DNA of 64,000 nt, from positions 233,760 to 297,759 of the forward strand of contig JBDUUL010000001.1 in NCBI GenBank assembly GCA_039938515.1. Direction: 5' to 3'. Below the pieces are notes generated by a model. That model was not told the origin of the DNA and did no database searches. It worked only from the letters and a program-made list of their open reading frames with translations. Source of the stretch: Nitrososphaera sp. (GTDB lineage: Archaea; Thermoproteota; Nitrososphaeria; Nitrososphaerales; Nitrososphaeraceae). Below are positions 51,317-58,922 of this stretch, in pieces (positions within the stretch are counted from its first letter, which is position 1; the number at the start of each line of letters is the position of its first letter). Both the position numbers and the translations under genes were made by a program.

Positions 51317-51651
51317 GCAAGAGAGAAACCGAGAAAAAACCTGCCCCTGCTGCAAAAGAATCAGAAGTCATGGTTGCATCGTCGATGAGCCCAGAGGAGG
51401 CTTCCAGAATTATCTATGCACCTTACGTTACAGAAAAAACCTTTAATCAAATCGAAAAGGAGAATAAACTCGCATTTATGGTCTCCGTAGAATCAAGCAA
51501 GACGCAGATAATTGAGGCAATAAGGGTTTTGTACGAGGCCGAGGCACTTAACGCAAACACCGCTATCACTATTCATGGGAAAAAGGCTTTTGTCACATTC
51601 AAGGCGCCCGAAGGCGCAAGGGATCTGGCTACTAAGCTCGGCTTGGTGTAA
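51313..51651 (+). CDS. rpl23: Large ribosomal subunit protein L23
   Basis: 112 residues with a Lys/Glu/Ala-rich N-terminal tail of about 25 residues. Core IIYAPYVTEKTFNQIEKENKLAFMVSVESSKTQIIEAIRVLYE is the uL23 fold at the peptide exit, docking site of SRP. GTG 51313 overlaps the rpl4 stop. The 63 nt after it lead to rps19; the rpl2 gene usually found here is absent. Confidence 0.95.
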   Translation: MSKRETEKKPAPAAKESEVMVASSMSPEEASRIIYAPYVTEKTFNQIEKENKLAFMVSVESSKTQIIEAIRVLYEAEALNANTAITIHGKKAFVTFKAPEGARDLATKLGLV

Positions 51652-51714
51652 ATATTGTTGGCCTGGCTCGCTAGATTTAAAAGTAGTAGGTGCGTCGCGG
51701 GAGAGTTGATCTGA

Positions 51715-52122
51715 TTGGTTCGAGAGTTCAAGTTCAAAGGTTATACTCCAGAGCAGCTCCAATCTCTATCAATTGAAACGGTTTTGCCGCTCCTTAATGC
51801 CCGGCAGAGGCGTTCTCTTGATAAGCGCGTCAGCTATTACATGAACGACGACAAGCGGAAACTCAGGGAAAAAGTCAAGCTTGCACGCGAAGGCAAGCTA
51901 AAGGGCAAGCTGCGCACACATGTCAGAGACATGATAATTCTCCCCGACATGGTGGGATTAACGATTCATGTTCACAACGGGAAGGAATTTGTTCAAGTTG
52001 CAATTAGGGCAGAAATGATAGGCCATTACCTTGGCGAGTATGCGATTACAAACAAGAGAGTCCAGCACGGCGCACCAGGAGTAGGTGCTTCAAGGTCTAG
52101 CCTCTACGTCCCATTGAAGTGA
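51715..52122 (+). CDS. rps19: Small ribosomal subunit protein S19
   Basis: 135 residues. REFKFKGYTPEQLQSLSIE, ARQRRSLDKR, LRTHVRDMIILPDMVGLTIHVHNGKEFVQV and HYLGEYAITNKRVQHGAPGVGASRSS match archaeal uS19 in the 30S head. TTG 51715. A 62-nt gap precedes it (CTAGATTTAAAAGTAG), enough for an internal promoter. Confidence 0.96.
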   Translation: MVREFKFKGYTPEQLQSLSIETVLPLLNARQRRSLDKRVSYYMNDDKRKLREKVKLAREGKLKGKLRTHVRDMIILPDMVGLTIHVHNGKEFVQVAIRAEMIGHYLGEYAITNKRVQHGAPGVGASRSSLYVPLK

Positions 52123-52127
52123 TTTAG

Positions 52128-52604
52128 ATGCCTGAATTCAAATACGCATTTCAGAATTTTGACAAGGCTCGACACGTCCGAGCTTCGCTGAGAGAAAAGT
52201 CGATATCGCATAAACACTCGCGCGAAATAGCCGTTGCTATCAAGGGCATGTCAATCGAGAAGGCCCGCGAATTTCTCGAAAATGTCGTTTCTCGAAAAAT
52301 CGCCGTTCCGTACAGGCGCTACAACAACGAGGTTGCCCACAGAACCAACATTCGTGACGGCTTTTCTTCCGGCAGGTATCCAAAGAAGGCAGCCAATGAG
52401 TTCCTTCGATTGCTTGATAATCTCGAATCGAACGCAGAGTACAAGGGCATGGATCTCGACAGGCTACGCATAATAAGTGCAGTAGTCCACAAGGGTACTA
52501 AACTCGAAAGATTTACCCCGAGAGCAATGGGTCGGTCAAGCCCGAAAATCGATACACTAGTCCACGTGGAGCTGGTAGCTCAAGAGGCGAGGGTTGAAGA
52601 ATGA
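52128..52604 (+). CDS. rpl22: Large ribosomal subunit protein L22
   Basis: 158 residues. ARHVRASLREKSISHKHSREIAVAIKGMSIEKAREFLENVV is the globular part; the C-terminal FTPRAMGRSSPKIDTLVHVELV forms the beta-hairpin that lines the exit tunnel. ATG 52128 begins 5 nt after rps19; overlaps rps3 by 4 nt. Confidence 0.96.
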   Translation: MPEFKYAFQNFDKARHVRASLREKSISHKHSREIAVAIKGMSIEKAREFLENVVSRKIAVPYRRYNNEVAHRTNIRDGFSSGRYPKKAANEFLRLLDNLESNAEYKGMDLDRLRIISAVVHKGTKLERFTPRAMGRSSPKIDTLVHVELVAQEARVEE

Positions 52605-53308
52605 GCGCTGTAAAGAACGTGCTGAAAAATAGCTTTCGAAATATGGAACTCAACGAGTTCCTCACCGAACAGCTGAAAGACGCAGGTTACGCGGGAGTCG
52701 AGGTGCAGAAAACGCCGGTCGGTGCAAAGCTGACTGTCTTTGTTACCAGACCCGGACTGGTAATCGGCAGGAAAGGCACCGGCATTAAAGATCTCATGGC
52801 AAGACTCGAGCAAAAGTTCGGGCTCCAGAACCCGCAGATTTCTGTAATGGAAGTGACTACGCCTGAGCTCAATCCTCAGATAATGTGCAACAGGATCGCG
52901 CAGTTAATCGAGCGCGGCACTGCATTTAGAAGAGCCTCAATGTGGTCCATGAACACCATCATGAGCGCGGGTGCACTGGGAGTAGAGGTGACTATTTCCG
53001 GCAAGCTTCGCACGGAGCGCGCTCATTTTGAAAAACACACGCTTGGAGTCGTTCCAAAGAGCGGCGATGTTGCAGGTAAAATTGTCCGCCTCGGGATCAC
53101 ACACGTTCTTACCAAGATGGGACTTATGGGAATCCAGCTCAGAATCGCGTCTAAATCAAGCGTTCCTCAAGAGTTTGAATACAAGGATGCATCTGGGACA
53201 ACTTCTGGCCCATTGTCGCAAGCGACAGACGGGCAGAATCCATCTTTGCCACAAACTGACCAGACTACTGCTTCGAATCAGGGAGGGAGTGCGGATGGCT
53301 CGGCTTAA
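52601..53308 (+). CDS. rps3: Small ribosomal subunit protein S3
   Basis: 235 residues. KH domain with VFVTRPGLVIGRKGTGIKDLMARLEQKFG (GxxG loop, about 48-76), then RRASMWSMNTIMSAGALGVEVTISGKL, part of the mRNA entry helicase site. The C-terminal 40 residues are Ser/Thr/Gln-rich and poorly structured. Overlaps rpl29 by 14 nt. Confidence 0.96.
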   Translation: MSAVKNVLKNSFRNMELNEFLTEQLKDAGYAGVEVQKTPVGAKLTVFVTRPGLVIGRKGTGIKDLMARLEQKFGLQNPQISVMEVTTPELNPQIMCNRIAQLIERGTAFRRASMWSMNTIMSAGALGVEVTISGKLRTERAHFEKHTLGVVPKSGDVAGKIVRLGITHVLTKMGLMGIQLRIASKSSVPQEFEYKDASGTTSGPLSQATDGQNPSLPQTDQTTASNQGGSADGSA

Positions 53309-53504
53309 AGTCAAGACATTACGCGAAATGAATGATACCGACCTGGCAGACAAGCTGCTGGAGCTTCAGACAGATCTTGCGAAATTGAGGGCAGAGAAGA
53401 CAAAGGGAACGCTGAAAAAATCAAGCGGCGATGTGCGTTGGGTACGAAGGGATATTGCTCGAATGATGACCATTATTAATGAAAGGAAGGTCGCGACCAA
53501 GTGA
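53295..53504 (+). CDS. rpl29: Large ribosomal subunit protein L29
   Basis: 69 residues from ATG 53295. Two-helix protein: LKVKTLREMNDTDLADKLLELQTDLAKLRAEKTKGTL, then DVRWVRRDIARMMTIINER. The frame is open upstream inside rps3, but the natural start is MARLKVK. It overlaps rps3 by 14 nt and the Rpp29 gene by 4 nt. Confidence 0.95.
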   Translation: MARLKVKTLREMNDTDLADKLLELQTDLAKLRAEKTKGTLKKSSGDVRWVRRDIARMMTIINERKVATK

Positions 53505-53785
53505 GCAATATCTCAGAGATAGAACTTGTCTCACCGTTAGCTCACGAGATCGTGGGCTCAAGACTAACTGTTTGTGACTCGGGTTGTCGTGCGCTAGTGG
53601 GTACGAGTGGCCAGGTAGTTCTCGAGACCAGGAACATGGTTCACATTCGAACAGACAGCGGCATTAAGAAAATCGTCAAGGAGGCTGTGAAGAAATTTTA
53701 CCTAAAGAACGAATTTGGCGGTTGCTTTATAAGTGGTTCATCTTTGATAGGGAGACCTGAAGAAAGAGTTTCACGAACGAATTGA
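53501..53785 (+). CDS. rnp1: RNase P protein component 1 (Rpp29/Pop4)
   Basis: 94 residues, Sm-like barrel. ELVSPLAHEIVGSRLTVCDSGC, LVGTSGQVVLETRNMVHI and IKKIVKEAVKKFY match archaeal Rpp29, which with Rpp21 supports the specificity domain of RNase P RNA in tRNA 5' processing. GTG 53501 overlaps rpl29. Its usual place between L29 and S17 is kept here. Confidence 0.93.
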   Translation: MSNISEIELVSPLAHEIVGSRLTVCDSGCRALVGTSGQVVLETRNMVHIRTDSGIKKIVKEAVKKFYLKNEFGGCFISGSSLIGRPEERVSRTN

Positions 53786-53805
53786 AATTGGTAGATTGAT
53801 GACAA

Positions 53806-54147
53806 TTGGTTAGAAATATTGGAGTATCTGTCGTTTCGCCGCGCAAAACTTGTGAGGACGAAATTTGCCCATTCCATGGGAACCTTTCAGTCCGAGGAAA
53901 GCTTATTCGCGGAATAGTGGCTAGTGCCAAGGCAAAGAAGATGATAGTCGTATCCAGGGAGTATCCGCGCCCCGTACCCAAGTACAAGAGGTATGAGAGG
54001 AGCAGATCAAAAGTGCATGCATACCTGCCTGAATGCATCGAAGTCAAAGAAGGTGAGGAAGTGGTCGTTGCAGAGTGCCGTCCGCTGTCAAAAACCGTTT
54101 CCTTCGTCGTGGTGGAGGTAAGTACCAAGGATGGCGGCGGGAACTAA
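53806..54147 (+). CDS. rps17: Small ribosomal subunit protein S17
   Basis: 113 residues. DEICPFHGNLSVRGKLIRGIVASAKAKKMIVVSREYPRPVPKYKRYERSRSKVHAYLPECIEV is the OB fold of uS17. The short N-terminus with two Cys is as in archaea. TTG 53806. It ends with a Gly-rich tail overlapping rpl14 by 17 nt. Confidence 0.95.
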   Translation: MVRNIGVSVVSPRKTCEDEICPFHGNLSVRGKLIRGIVASAKAKKMIVVSREYPRPVPKYKRYERSRSKVHAYLPECIEVKEGEEVVVAECRPLSKTVSFVVVEVSTKDGGGN

Positions 54148-54571
54148 GTCTAGGGCAGTCTCGGCGAAAGGCGTCGAGGAATTTAGGCCATATATCACTC
54201 GGGCTCTCCCTGTTACGGCTAATTTGGTGTGTGCCGACAATACAGGGGCCAAGATTCTCAGGATAGCCCAAGTTACTCGATACAAGGGCCGCCATTCAAG
54301 GCAGCCCTCAGCGGCAGTCGGAGACTTTGTCACCGTAACCGTTAAGAAAGGCCCTGCCGAGCTTCGAAAGCAGATTTTCGGCGCGGTGATTGTCAGACAA
54401 AAGTATCCCATTAGGAGGCCGAATGGTGTAAGGGTTGTGTTTGAAGATAATGCGGCTGTCCTGGTAACGCCCGAGGGCGAAATCAAGGGGACAGACATTA
54501 AGGGCCCGGTGGCATCAGAGGCAGCGGAGAAGTGGCCAAGAATAGCAAACCTTGCTGGGATGATCATTTAG
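54131..54571 (+). CDS. rpl14: Large ribosomal subunit protein L14
   Basis: 146 residues. ITRALPVTANLVCADNTGAKILRIAQVTRYKGRHSRQPSAAVGDFVTVTVKKG and QKYPIRRPNGVRVVFEDNAAVLV are conserved uL14 blocks at the subunit interface; the C-terminus GPVASEAAEKWPRIANLAGMII is complete. ATG 54131 overlaps rps17 by 17 nt. Confidence 0.96.
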   Translation: MAAGTKSRAVSAKGVEEFRPYITRALPVTANLVCADNTGAKILRIAQVTRYKGRHSRQPSAAVGDFVTVTVKKGPAELRKQIFGAVIVRQKYPIRRPNGVRVVFEDNAAVLVTPEGEIKGTDIKGPVASEAAEKWPRIANLAGMII

Positions 54572-54580
54572 AGGAGATTC

Positions 54581-54967
54581 ATGATGGCTAAAGTAAACCC
54601 AAAACTTATCCACGTGCCAAAACACCAGAGAGATAAACGGATAGGCGCCACGCTAGATGATGCACTCAGGCAACAGTACGGGCGAAGAGGGACGCGTGTG
54701 GTCCAGGGCGATTCGGTACGCGTTTTGCGTGGAGAATACAAAGGTGTTGAAGGTAAAGTGGAAGAAGTAATCACAAAATCAGGGAGCTTGTATATCGAGG
54801 GAGTAAAAAGAGAAAAAATTCGTGGCGGCACTGTCAAGGTGCCAATTCACGCGTCAAACGTCATGATCACCTCGCTCAAGCTCGACGACAAGTTCAGAAC
54901 GGCACGCTTGCAGAGGAAATCGGGCACGAGCGAGCAGTCCAGCCAATCAGAGGAGCGGTCTCAATAG
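54581..54967 (+). CDS. rpl24: Large ribosomal subunit protein L24
   Basis: 128 residues. KOW motif VVQGDSVRVLRGEYKGVEGKVEEVITKSGSLYIEGVKREKI (about 45-85) is complete, followed by VPIHASNVMITSLKLDDKFR typical of archaeal uL24. A Ser/Glu/Gln-rich tail of about 20 residues ends it. Two ATGs in tandem (54581, 54584). Confidence 0.94.
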   Translation: MMAKVNPKLIHVPKHQRDKRIGATLDDALRQQYGRRGTRVVQGDSVRVLRGEYKGVEGKVEEVITKSGSLYIEGVKREKIRGGTVKVPIHASNVMITSLKLDDKFRTARLQRKSGTSEQSSQSEERSQ

Positions 54968-54969
54968 AA

Positions 54970-55683
54970 ATGGGCAAAAGAGGAGGAGACTCGAGGATGA
55001 AGAGGCAGTTGGCGCCTGTCTTTTGGAATATTAGAAGAAAAGAGAGCCAGTTCGTAGTAAGCGTTAAACCGGGGCCTCACCCAAAGCGGCTATCCTACCC
55101 GCTGGGCATGGTCCTCCGCGACGTTCTTGGCGTAGCTGCAACGATGCTTGAGGCGCAGCGCATACTGGTAGCCGGCAAGGTCAAAGTCGACAATATTGTT
55201 AGGAGGTCACCCAACTTCGCCGTTGGGCTAATGGACACTATTGAACTCTCAACAGGGCAAACTTACAGAATGGTGCCAAAAGACTCTACGCTATTGGTGC
55301 CTGTTTCTATTGACGAGTCGGAAAAGACCGTGAAACTATCCAAGGTCACCAGCAAGACCTCAGTACGCGGTAAAAAGATACAATACGGATTCCATGACGG
55401 CAAGACAAAGATATCAGACAAGGTTCTTCGAGTTGGCGATACTTGCCTAATTGAGCTGCCGCAGGCCGAAATTAAGGATCATTTAAAGTTCGAGAAGGGA
55501 TGCACAGTACTTATCATTACAGGTGAAAACGCCGGCAAGATAGGCAAGGTCGAAGACATCAGGGACGGCATATTTTCTCTTCCAAAGAGGGCCTTGGTCA
55601 CATTCGAGCAGAGGTCCGTCGAGCTACCCGTGGAAATGGTAATGGCGGTGGGCGCGGAAAAGCCCATAATTAGGGTGAACTAA
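54970..55683 (+). CDS. rps4e: Small ribosomal subunit protein S4e
   Basis: 237 residues. SRMKRQLAPVFWNIRRKESQFVVSVKPGPHPKRLSYPLGMVLRDVLG at the N-terminus, an S4-like RNA-binding region (QRILVAGKVKVDNIVRRSPNFAVGLMD), and the C-terminal KOW segment IITGENAGKIGKVEDI. Archaeal/eukaryotic protein, absent from bacteria. Begins 2 nt after rpl24. Confidence 0.96.
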   Translation: MGKRGGDSRMKRQLAPVFWNIRRKESQFVVSVKPGPHPKRLSYPLGMVLRDVLGVAATMLEAQRILVAGKVKVDNIVRRSPNFAVGLMDTIELSTGQTYRMVPKDSTLLVPVSIDESEKTVKLSKVTSKTSVRGKKIQYGFHDGKTKISDKVLRVGDTCLIELPQAEIKDHLKFEKGCTVLIITGENAGKIGKVEDIRDGIFSLPKRALVTFEQRSVELPVEMVMAVGAEKPIIRVN

Positions 55684-55687
55684 TTAA

Positions 55688-56227
55688 ATGAGTGAACAAG
55701 CACAAACAGAACAAATCGGCTCGACCGACATGAAACGCATTCGCGTAGATAAGGTTGTAATAAACATCGGCGTGGGAAAATCCGGCGACCCTATTGAAAA
55801 GGCAAAAAAAGCACTCCTTGAACTTACGGGTCATCAGCCGGCCGTAAGAGGCGCCAAAAAGTCCGTCAGAGATTTTGGAATTCACAAAGGTGAGCCGATT
55901 GGCGCGATGGTAACGCTCAGAAGGGATCCCGCCAATGACTTTCTCAAACGCATCGTTGCGGCCAAGCGCAATACTCTGAAGGCCAGTTCATTCGACAACT
56001 TTGGCAACATCTCGGTTGGAATACACGAGCACATCGACATACCCGGCACCAAATATAATCCCGAAATCGGCATCTTTGGAATGGATGTCAGCGCCGTTCT
56101 TGTAAGACCAGGTTATCGCATCGCACGAAAAAGCAGAAAGAGCGCCAAGATCGGAAAAAGCCACAGGATAAATAGGGAAGAAGCAATGGACTTTTTCAGG
56201 CAGCAGTTTGGAGCGGAGATTGAATAA
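55688..56227 (+). CDS. rpl5: Large ribosomal subunit protein L5
   Basis: 179 residues. RVDKVVINIGVGKSGDPIEKAKKALLELTGHQPAVRGAKKSVRDFGIHKGEPIGAMVTLR covers the 5S rRNA-binding face; the late GIFGMDVSAVLVRPGYRIARKSRKSAKIGKSHRI is archaeal-type. Its TAA shares one base with the rps14 start. Confidence 0.96.
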   Translation: MSEQAQTEQIGSTDMKRIRVDKVVINIGVGKSGDPIEKAKKALLELTGHQPAVRGAKKSVRDFGIHKGEPIGAMVTLRRDPANDFLKRIVAAKRNTLKASSFDNFGNISVGIHEHIDIPGTKYNPEIGIFGMDVSAVLVRPGYRIARKSRKSAKIGKSHRINREEAMDFFRQQFGAEIE

Positions 56228-56406
56228 TGCCAAAACCTAGAGGTTATGAAGAGACGGGAAGGAAGAAACTTGCTCACGGCAAGGGTACCAGATGGTGTCG
56301 CAGGTGCGGCGCATTCAACGGAATGATTCAAAAATACAACTTGATGCTTTGCAGGCAGTGCTTTAGAGAAGTGGCCGCGAGTCTAGGATTCGTCAAGTAC
56401 GAATGA
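56227..56406 (+). CDS. rps14: Small ribosomal subunit protein S14 (zinc type)
   Basis: 59 residues, ATG 56227 to TGA 56404-56406. It starts MPKPRGYEETGRKKLAHG and contains WCRRCGAFN and LMLCRQCFREVAASLGF, giving the C-x2-C...C-x2-C zinc site of archaeal uS14. Lies between rpl5 and rps8, its standard place; the ATG overlaps the rpl5 stop by one nucleotide. Confidence 0.94.
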   Translation: MPKPRGYEETGRKKLAHGKGTRWCRRCGAFNGMIQKYNLMLCRQCFREVAASLGFVKYE

Positions 56407-56420
56407 GAGGGTGTGGTTAG

Positions 56421-56813
56421 ATGCCAGCGTTAAATGTCATATCGAACCTTTTCACTACAATTTATAACAACGAGTCCCGGCGAAAGAAAGAGTGTGTCGT
56501 ACTTCCCGCTTCAAGGTTTGCAAGTGAAATCCTCCGGGTAATGCAGAAGCACCGGTATATCGGGGAATTCGAGCAGGTAGACGACGGGAGGGCAGGCAAA
56601 TTCAAGATCCAGTTGCTGGCCAAGATTAACAAATGCGGCATAATTACACCGCATTTTTCGGTTAAGAAAGATCAGTACTTCAACTGGGAAAGGCAATTTC
56701 TGCCTGCATACAGCATGGGATTACTACTGGTTTCTACTAGCAGGGGGATAATGTCTCACCACGAGGCTCAGTCCCAAAATCTGGGAGGCGTTCTTGTTGG
56801 CTACGTCTACTGA
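56421..56813 (+). CDS. rps8: Small ribosomal subunit protein S8
   Basis: 130 residues. NVISNLFTTIYNNESRRKKECVVLPASRFASEILRVMQKHRYIGEFEQVDDGRAGKFKIQLLAKINKCGIITPHFSVKKDQ matches uS8, and the C-terminal STSRGIMSHHEAQSQNLGGVLVGYVY is the conserved rRNA-contact block. Overlaps rpl6 by 20 nt. Confidence 0.96.
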   Translation: MPALNVISNLFTTIYNNESRRKKECVVLPASRFASEILRVMQKHRYIGEFEQVDDGRAGKFKIQLLAKINKCGIITPHFSVKKDQYFNWERQFLPAYSMGLLLVSTSRGIMSHHEAQSQNLGGVLVGYVY

Positions 56814-57360
56814 AGAAGCGATCGTCGGGGAGGTTGAAATCCCCGATTCTGTAAAAGTTACACAGGAGCGAAACACCATTGTTGCAAAGGGAAAGGCCGG
56901 CACCGTGAAGAAAGACTTTACGAAACTGCCTGCGACAATCTCGATTGACGGAAACAAGGTGGTGATAAAGCCGCATGGCAAGCGCAAAAAGGACCTTGCA
57001 GTCACAAACACCGGAGCCAGCATAATTAGAAGCATGATAAAAGGTGCGGAAAAGGGCTTTACATACAAACTCAAGGTCATCTTTGCTCACTTTCCTATTT
57101 CGGTAAAAGTAAAGGACGGCCAGGTTCTCGTCGAGAACTTTTTCGGCGAGCGTTCACCTCGGGTTTCTACCATTGTGGGAGAGGGCACCAAGGTTACGGT
57201 CGCAGGTGAGGACATTCTAGTTCAGGGTCCGAGCCTGGAAGATGTCTCGCAGACAGCCGCGAACATAGAACTCTCTACAAAGATAAAAGACAAGGACCAG
57301 CGGGTCTTCCTTGACGGCCTATATGTCTACGCGCGCGAAGATGGAATGCAGCGCGGGTAG
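56794..57360 (+). CDS. rpl6: Large ribosomal subunit protein L6
   Basis: 188 residues. VEIPDSVKVTQERNTIVAKGKAGTVKKDF and the second repeat FPISVKVKDGQVLVENFFGERSPRVSTIVGEGTKVTVAGEDILVQGPSLEDVSQTAANIE form the two duplicated uL6 domains. TTG 56794 overlaps rps8. The operon ends here; L32e, L19e, L18, S5, L30 and L15, which usually follow in archaea, do not. Confidence 0.95.
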   Translation: MLATSTEEAIVGEVEIPDSVKVTQERNTIVAKGKAGTVKKDFTKLPATISIDGNKVVIKPHGKRKKDLAVTNTGASIIRSMIKGAEKGFTYKLKVIFAHFPISVKVKDGQVLVENFFGERSPRVSTIVGEGTKVTVAGEDILVQGPSLEDVSQTAANIELSTKIKDKDQRVFLDGLYVYAREDGMQRG

Positions 57361-57428
57361 ATATTTCTACCATTTGCATCTAGCCTTCAAGAAAGATTTA
57401 TTTTGTGCTTGACTTTGCTAATGGTTGC

Positions 57429-57537
57429 GCCGCTGTAGCTCAGCATGGTAGAGCAAATTCGTAGCGCGACATGTGCTTTGAAGCTCAACTGGCTGTTAAC
57501 CAGTGGGTCATCAGTTCGAGTCTGATCAGCGGCGCCA
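57429..57537 (+). tRNA. tRNA-Asn (GTT) with an intron and encoded CCA
   Basis: Acceptor stem GCCGCTG/CAGCGGC (57429-57435 with 57527-57533), discriminator G and encoded CCA (57535-57537). D arm GCTC/GAGC (57438-57454). Anticodon stem ACTGG/CCAGT with loop CTGTTAA, anticodon GTT at 57495-57497. Variable loop GGGTC, T arm ATCAG/CTGAT with loop TTCGAGT. Between the D arm and the anticodon stem there are 32 extra nucleotides, described separately; without them the tRNA is 77 nt including CCA. Lies 68 nt after rpl6. Confidence 0.93.
57457..57488 (+). other. tRNA intron at a non-canonical position, with bulge-helix-bulge fold
   Basis: GAGC (57451-57454, exon) pairs with GCTC (57483-57486, intron); each strand then has a 3-nt bulge (AAA and AAC), and TTC/GAA form the inner helix. 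Cutting after the second base of each bulge removes 32 nt between tRNA positions 27 and 28; because of the flanking adenines, 26/27 gives the same product. An inner AGCGC/GTGCT hairpin stabilises the intron. Confidence 0.8.
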
Positions 57538-57586
57538 TACTTTTACTTCAATAACCATTTTCTGTTCGCGACCAAGTTACGATAGC

Positions 57587-57593
57587 TTTATAC
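57587..57593 (+). promoter_or_regulatory. TATA box of the HTH-membrane protein gene
   Basis: TTTATAC centred 25 nt before TTG 57615, supporting that leaderless start rather than ATG 57642. Confidence 0.5.
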
Positions 57594-57614
57594 TGTAATC
57601 TGCGGTCAAATCCA

Positions 57615-58103
57615 TTGCAATTCTCCAGCCAGGTTCTACAGATGACAAAGAATGCAGATAGCGCAGATTCTAACGAGAAGAGAGGGCAGCTAGAAGACAT
57701 CCTTCGCGGCAAAACACTAATGGTTTACTCGTACATGATAAAGAGGAAGGAGCCAATCGGCGTAAGGGAGCTGCAGCGAGACCTCGGTTTCTCATCTCCT
57801 AGCGTAGCTACGTACCATATCGAAAAGCTACTCGGGCTGTCGCTGGTCGGACAGGACGAATACGGGAGATACTTTGTTGCGCAAAAGGTTCAAGTCGGGG
57901 TACTCCAGGCATTTGTAAATCTCGGCGGCTTTACCTTTCCTCGGTTGACTTTTTTTGCAGCTTTTTTCACAACCATGCTCCTGGCTTATATAGCGTTCAA
58001 TTTGGAGCACCTAGACGTCTACGCAGTCGCATTTGCCGTCGCTGGAGCAGGGGCATTCTGGTACGAAACAGTTCGAGTTTGGACGAGACGCCGGATCGCC
58101 TGA
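57615..58103 (+). CDS. Membrane-bound winged-helix regulator
   Basis: 162 residues. Residues about 25-90 are a winged helix (LMVYSYMIKRKEPIGVRELQRDLGFSSPSVATYHIEKLLGLSLV, with a wing YGRYFVAQ). Residues about 108-155 hold two membrane segments (RLTFFAAFFTTMLLAYIAFNL and VYAVAFAVAGAGAFWYE). It is probably a DNA-binding domain tethered to the membrane that senses an external or lipid signal. TTG 57615 fits the TATA box; ATG 57642 would drop nine residues. Target unknown; the tRNA gene is upstream. Confidence 0.72.
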   Translation: MQFSSQVLQMTKNADSADSNEKRGQLEDILRGKTLMVYSYMIKRKEPIGVRELQRDLGFSSPSVATYHIEKLLGLSLVGQDEYGRYFVAQKVQVGVLQAFVNLGGFTFPRLTFFAAFFTTMLLAYIAFNLEHLDVYAVAFAVAGAGAFWYETVRVWTRRRIA

Positions 58104-58160
58104 CGGATTTCAGGCCTGCAGCCTTGTCACGATATTTCAAAACTCGAGTATTGAAATATT

Positions 58161-58520
58161 CTATATTTCGATGATGTCAAGCGCTATTGCATCGGCGAGC
58201 AGATCAAGATGGCGGCTCGCAACGATATAGCCATTCTTTATCTCGGAGGAAGATATCCACCTATTTGATGAGCTAAAAAGCCGTTCCTTTTTCATGCGCG
58301 ACTCGACCTGTTCTACATCAAGCTCTTTCTCTTCAACCTCTTCTGTTTTGGTATGTTTTATCGTAAGCAAGACCTTTTTGACCAGAACTCGTCTGCCGAA
58401 TCGCTGCGAAAAATCGCGAGCATTTTCGTCTATCTCGAGCATCTTGACCTTAATCTGAAACCTATTCAATGCGTCACGCGTTGTCAGCAGCCGTTCGTCG
58501 ACGAACCTGTCGTAGCTCAT
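58161..58520 (-). CDS. Hypothetical protein, 119 aa
   Basis: Not recognised. A charged alpha/beta protein: MSYDRFVDERLLTTRDALNRF, QIKVKMLEIDENARDF, RRVLVKKVLLTIKHTKTEEVEEKELDVEQVESRM, then a C-terminal helix LDLLADAIALDIIEI. No cysteine or membrane motif. The ATG 58518-58520 lies 27 nt from a minus-strand TAATATAG (58543-58550), so it has its own leaderless promoter separate from the thiolase operon upstream. Confidence 0.55.
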   Translation of the reverse strand: MSYDRFVDERLLTTRDALNRFQIKVKMLEIDENARDFSQRFGRRVLVKKVLLTIKHTKTEEVEEKELDVEQVESRMKKERLFSSSNRWISSSEIKNGYIVASRHLDLLADAIALDIIEI

Positions 58521-58542
58521 CAATACCTGACATGCTCCTTGA

Positions 58543-58550
58543 CTATATTA
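58543..58550 (-). promoter_or_regulatory. TATA box of the 119-residue hypothetical gene
   Basis: Minus-strand TAATATAG centred 27 nt before ATG 58520. Confidence 0.45.
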
Positions 58551-58553
58551 ACG

Positions 58554-58922
58554 TCAAGTATTATTCGGTATGCAACTGAACTTGTAGTAAGGCATCCCGT
58601 CAATCACGCCGCACGAGACCAGCCTCACAGGAGAGCCCACCTTTGCTATCGCAGGATCTGCTATCGATCCGACAAGTCGCAACTCTCCAATTTCAACCAG
58701 ACCAAAGGCATCGGCTCTGCTTCCCAGTTTACTTTCTGACAGTTCAATTATTTTTCCGACCTTGCGACGATAGGGCTTGAGTTTGGTCATGCGGGAGCAA
58801 GTCTTGCAGAATTGGGACACGGGCCAGCTGAACTTCGAGCATGACTCGCAGTAGCTGGCACACAATTTGCCCGACGCAACTAATTTCAAAAACTCGGCGC
58901 TTGTCAAGTCGCTAATTAGCAC
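58554..58922 (-). CDS. DUF35 zinc-ribbon/OB-fold protein (thiolase partner)
   Basis: 122 residues. An N-terminal helix (ISDLTSAEFLKLVASGK), a zinc ribbon with YCESC (about 24-28) and FCKTC (about 38-42), and a C-terminal OB fold (GKIIELSESKLGSRADAFGLVEIGELRLVGSI, about 56-87). In known archaeal systems DUF35 proteins form complexes with thiolase-fold enzymes and bridge acyl-CoA intermediates. Overlap of 11 nt with the thiolase gene makes such a complex very likely here. ATG 58922. Confidence 0.85.
   Translation of the reverse strand: MLISDLTSAEFLKLVASGKLCASYCESCSKFSWPVSQFCKTCSRMTKLKPYRRKVGKIIELSESKLGSRADAFGLVEIGELRLVGSIADPAIAKVGSPVRLVSCGVIDGMPYYKFSCIPNNT

Noticed and set aside
49491-57360. 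Many overlapping frames on both strands within the ribosomal operon
   Set aside because: All are shadows of the conserved ribosomal genes and show no homology or promoter.
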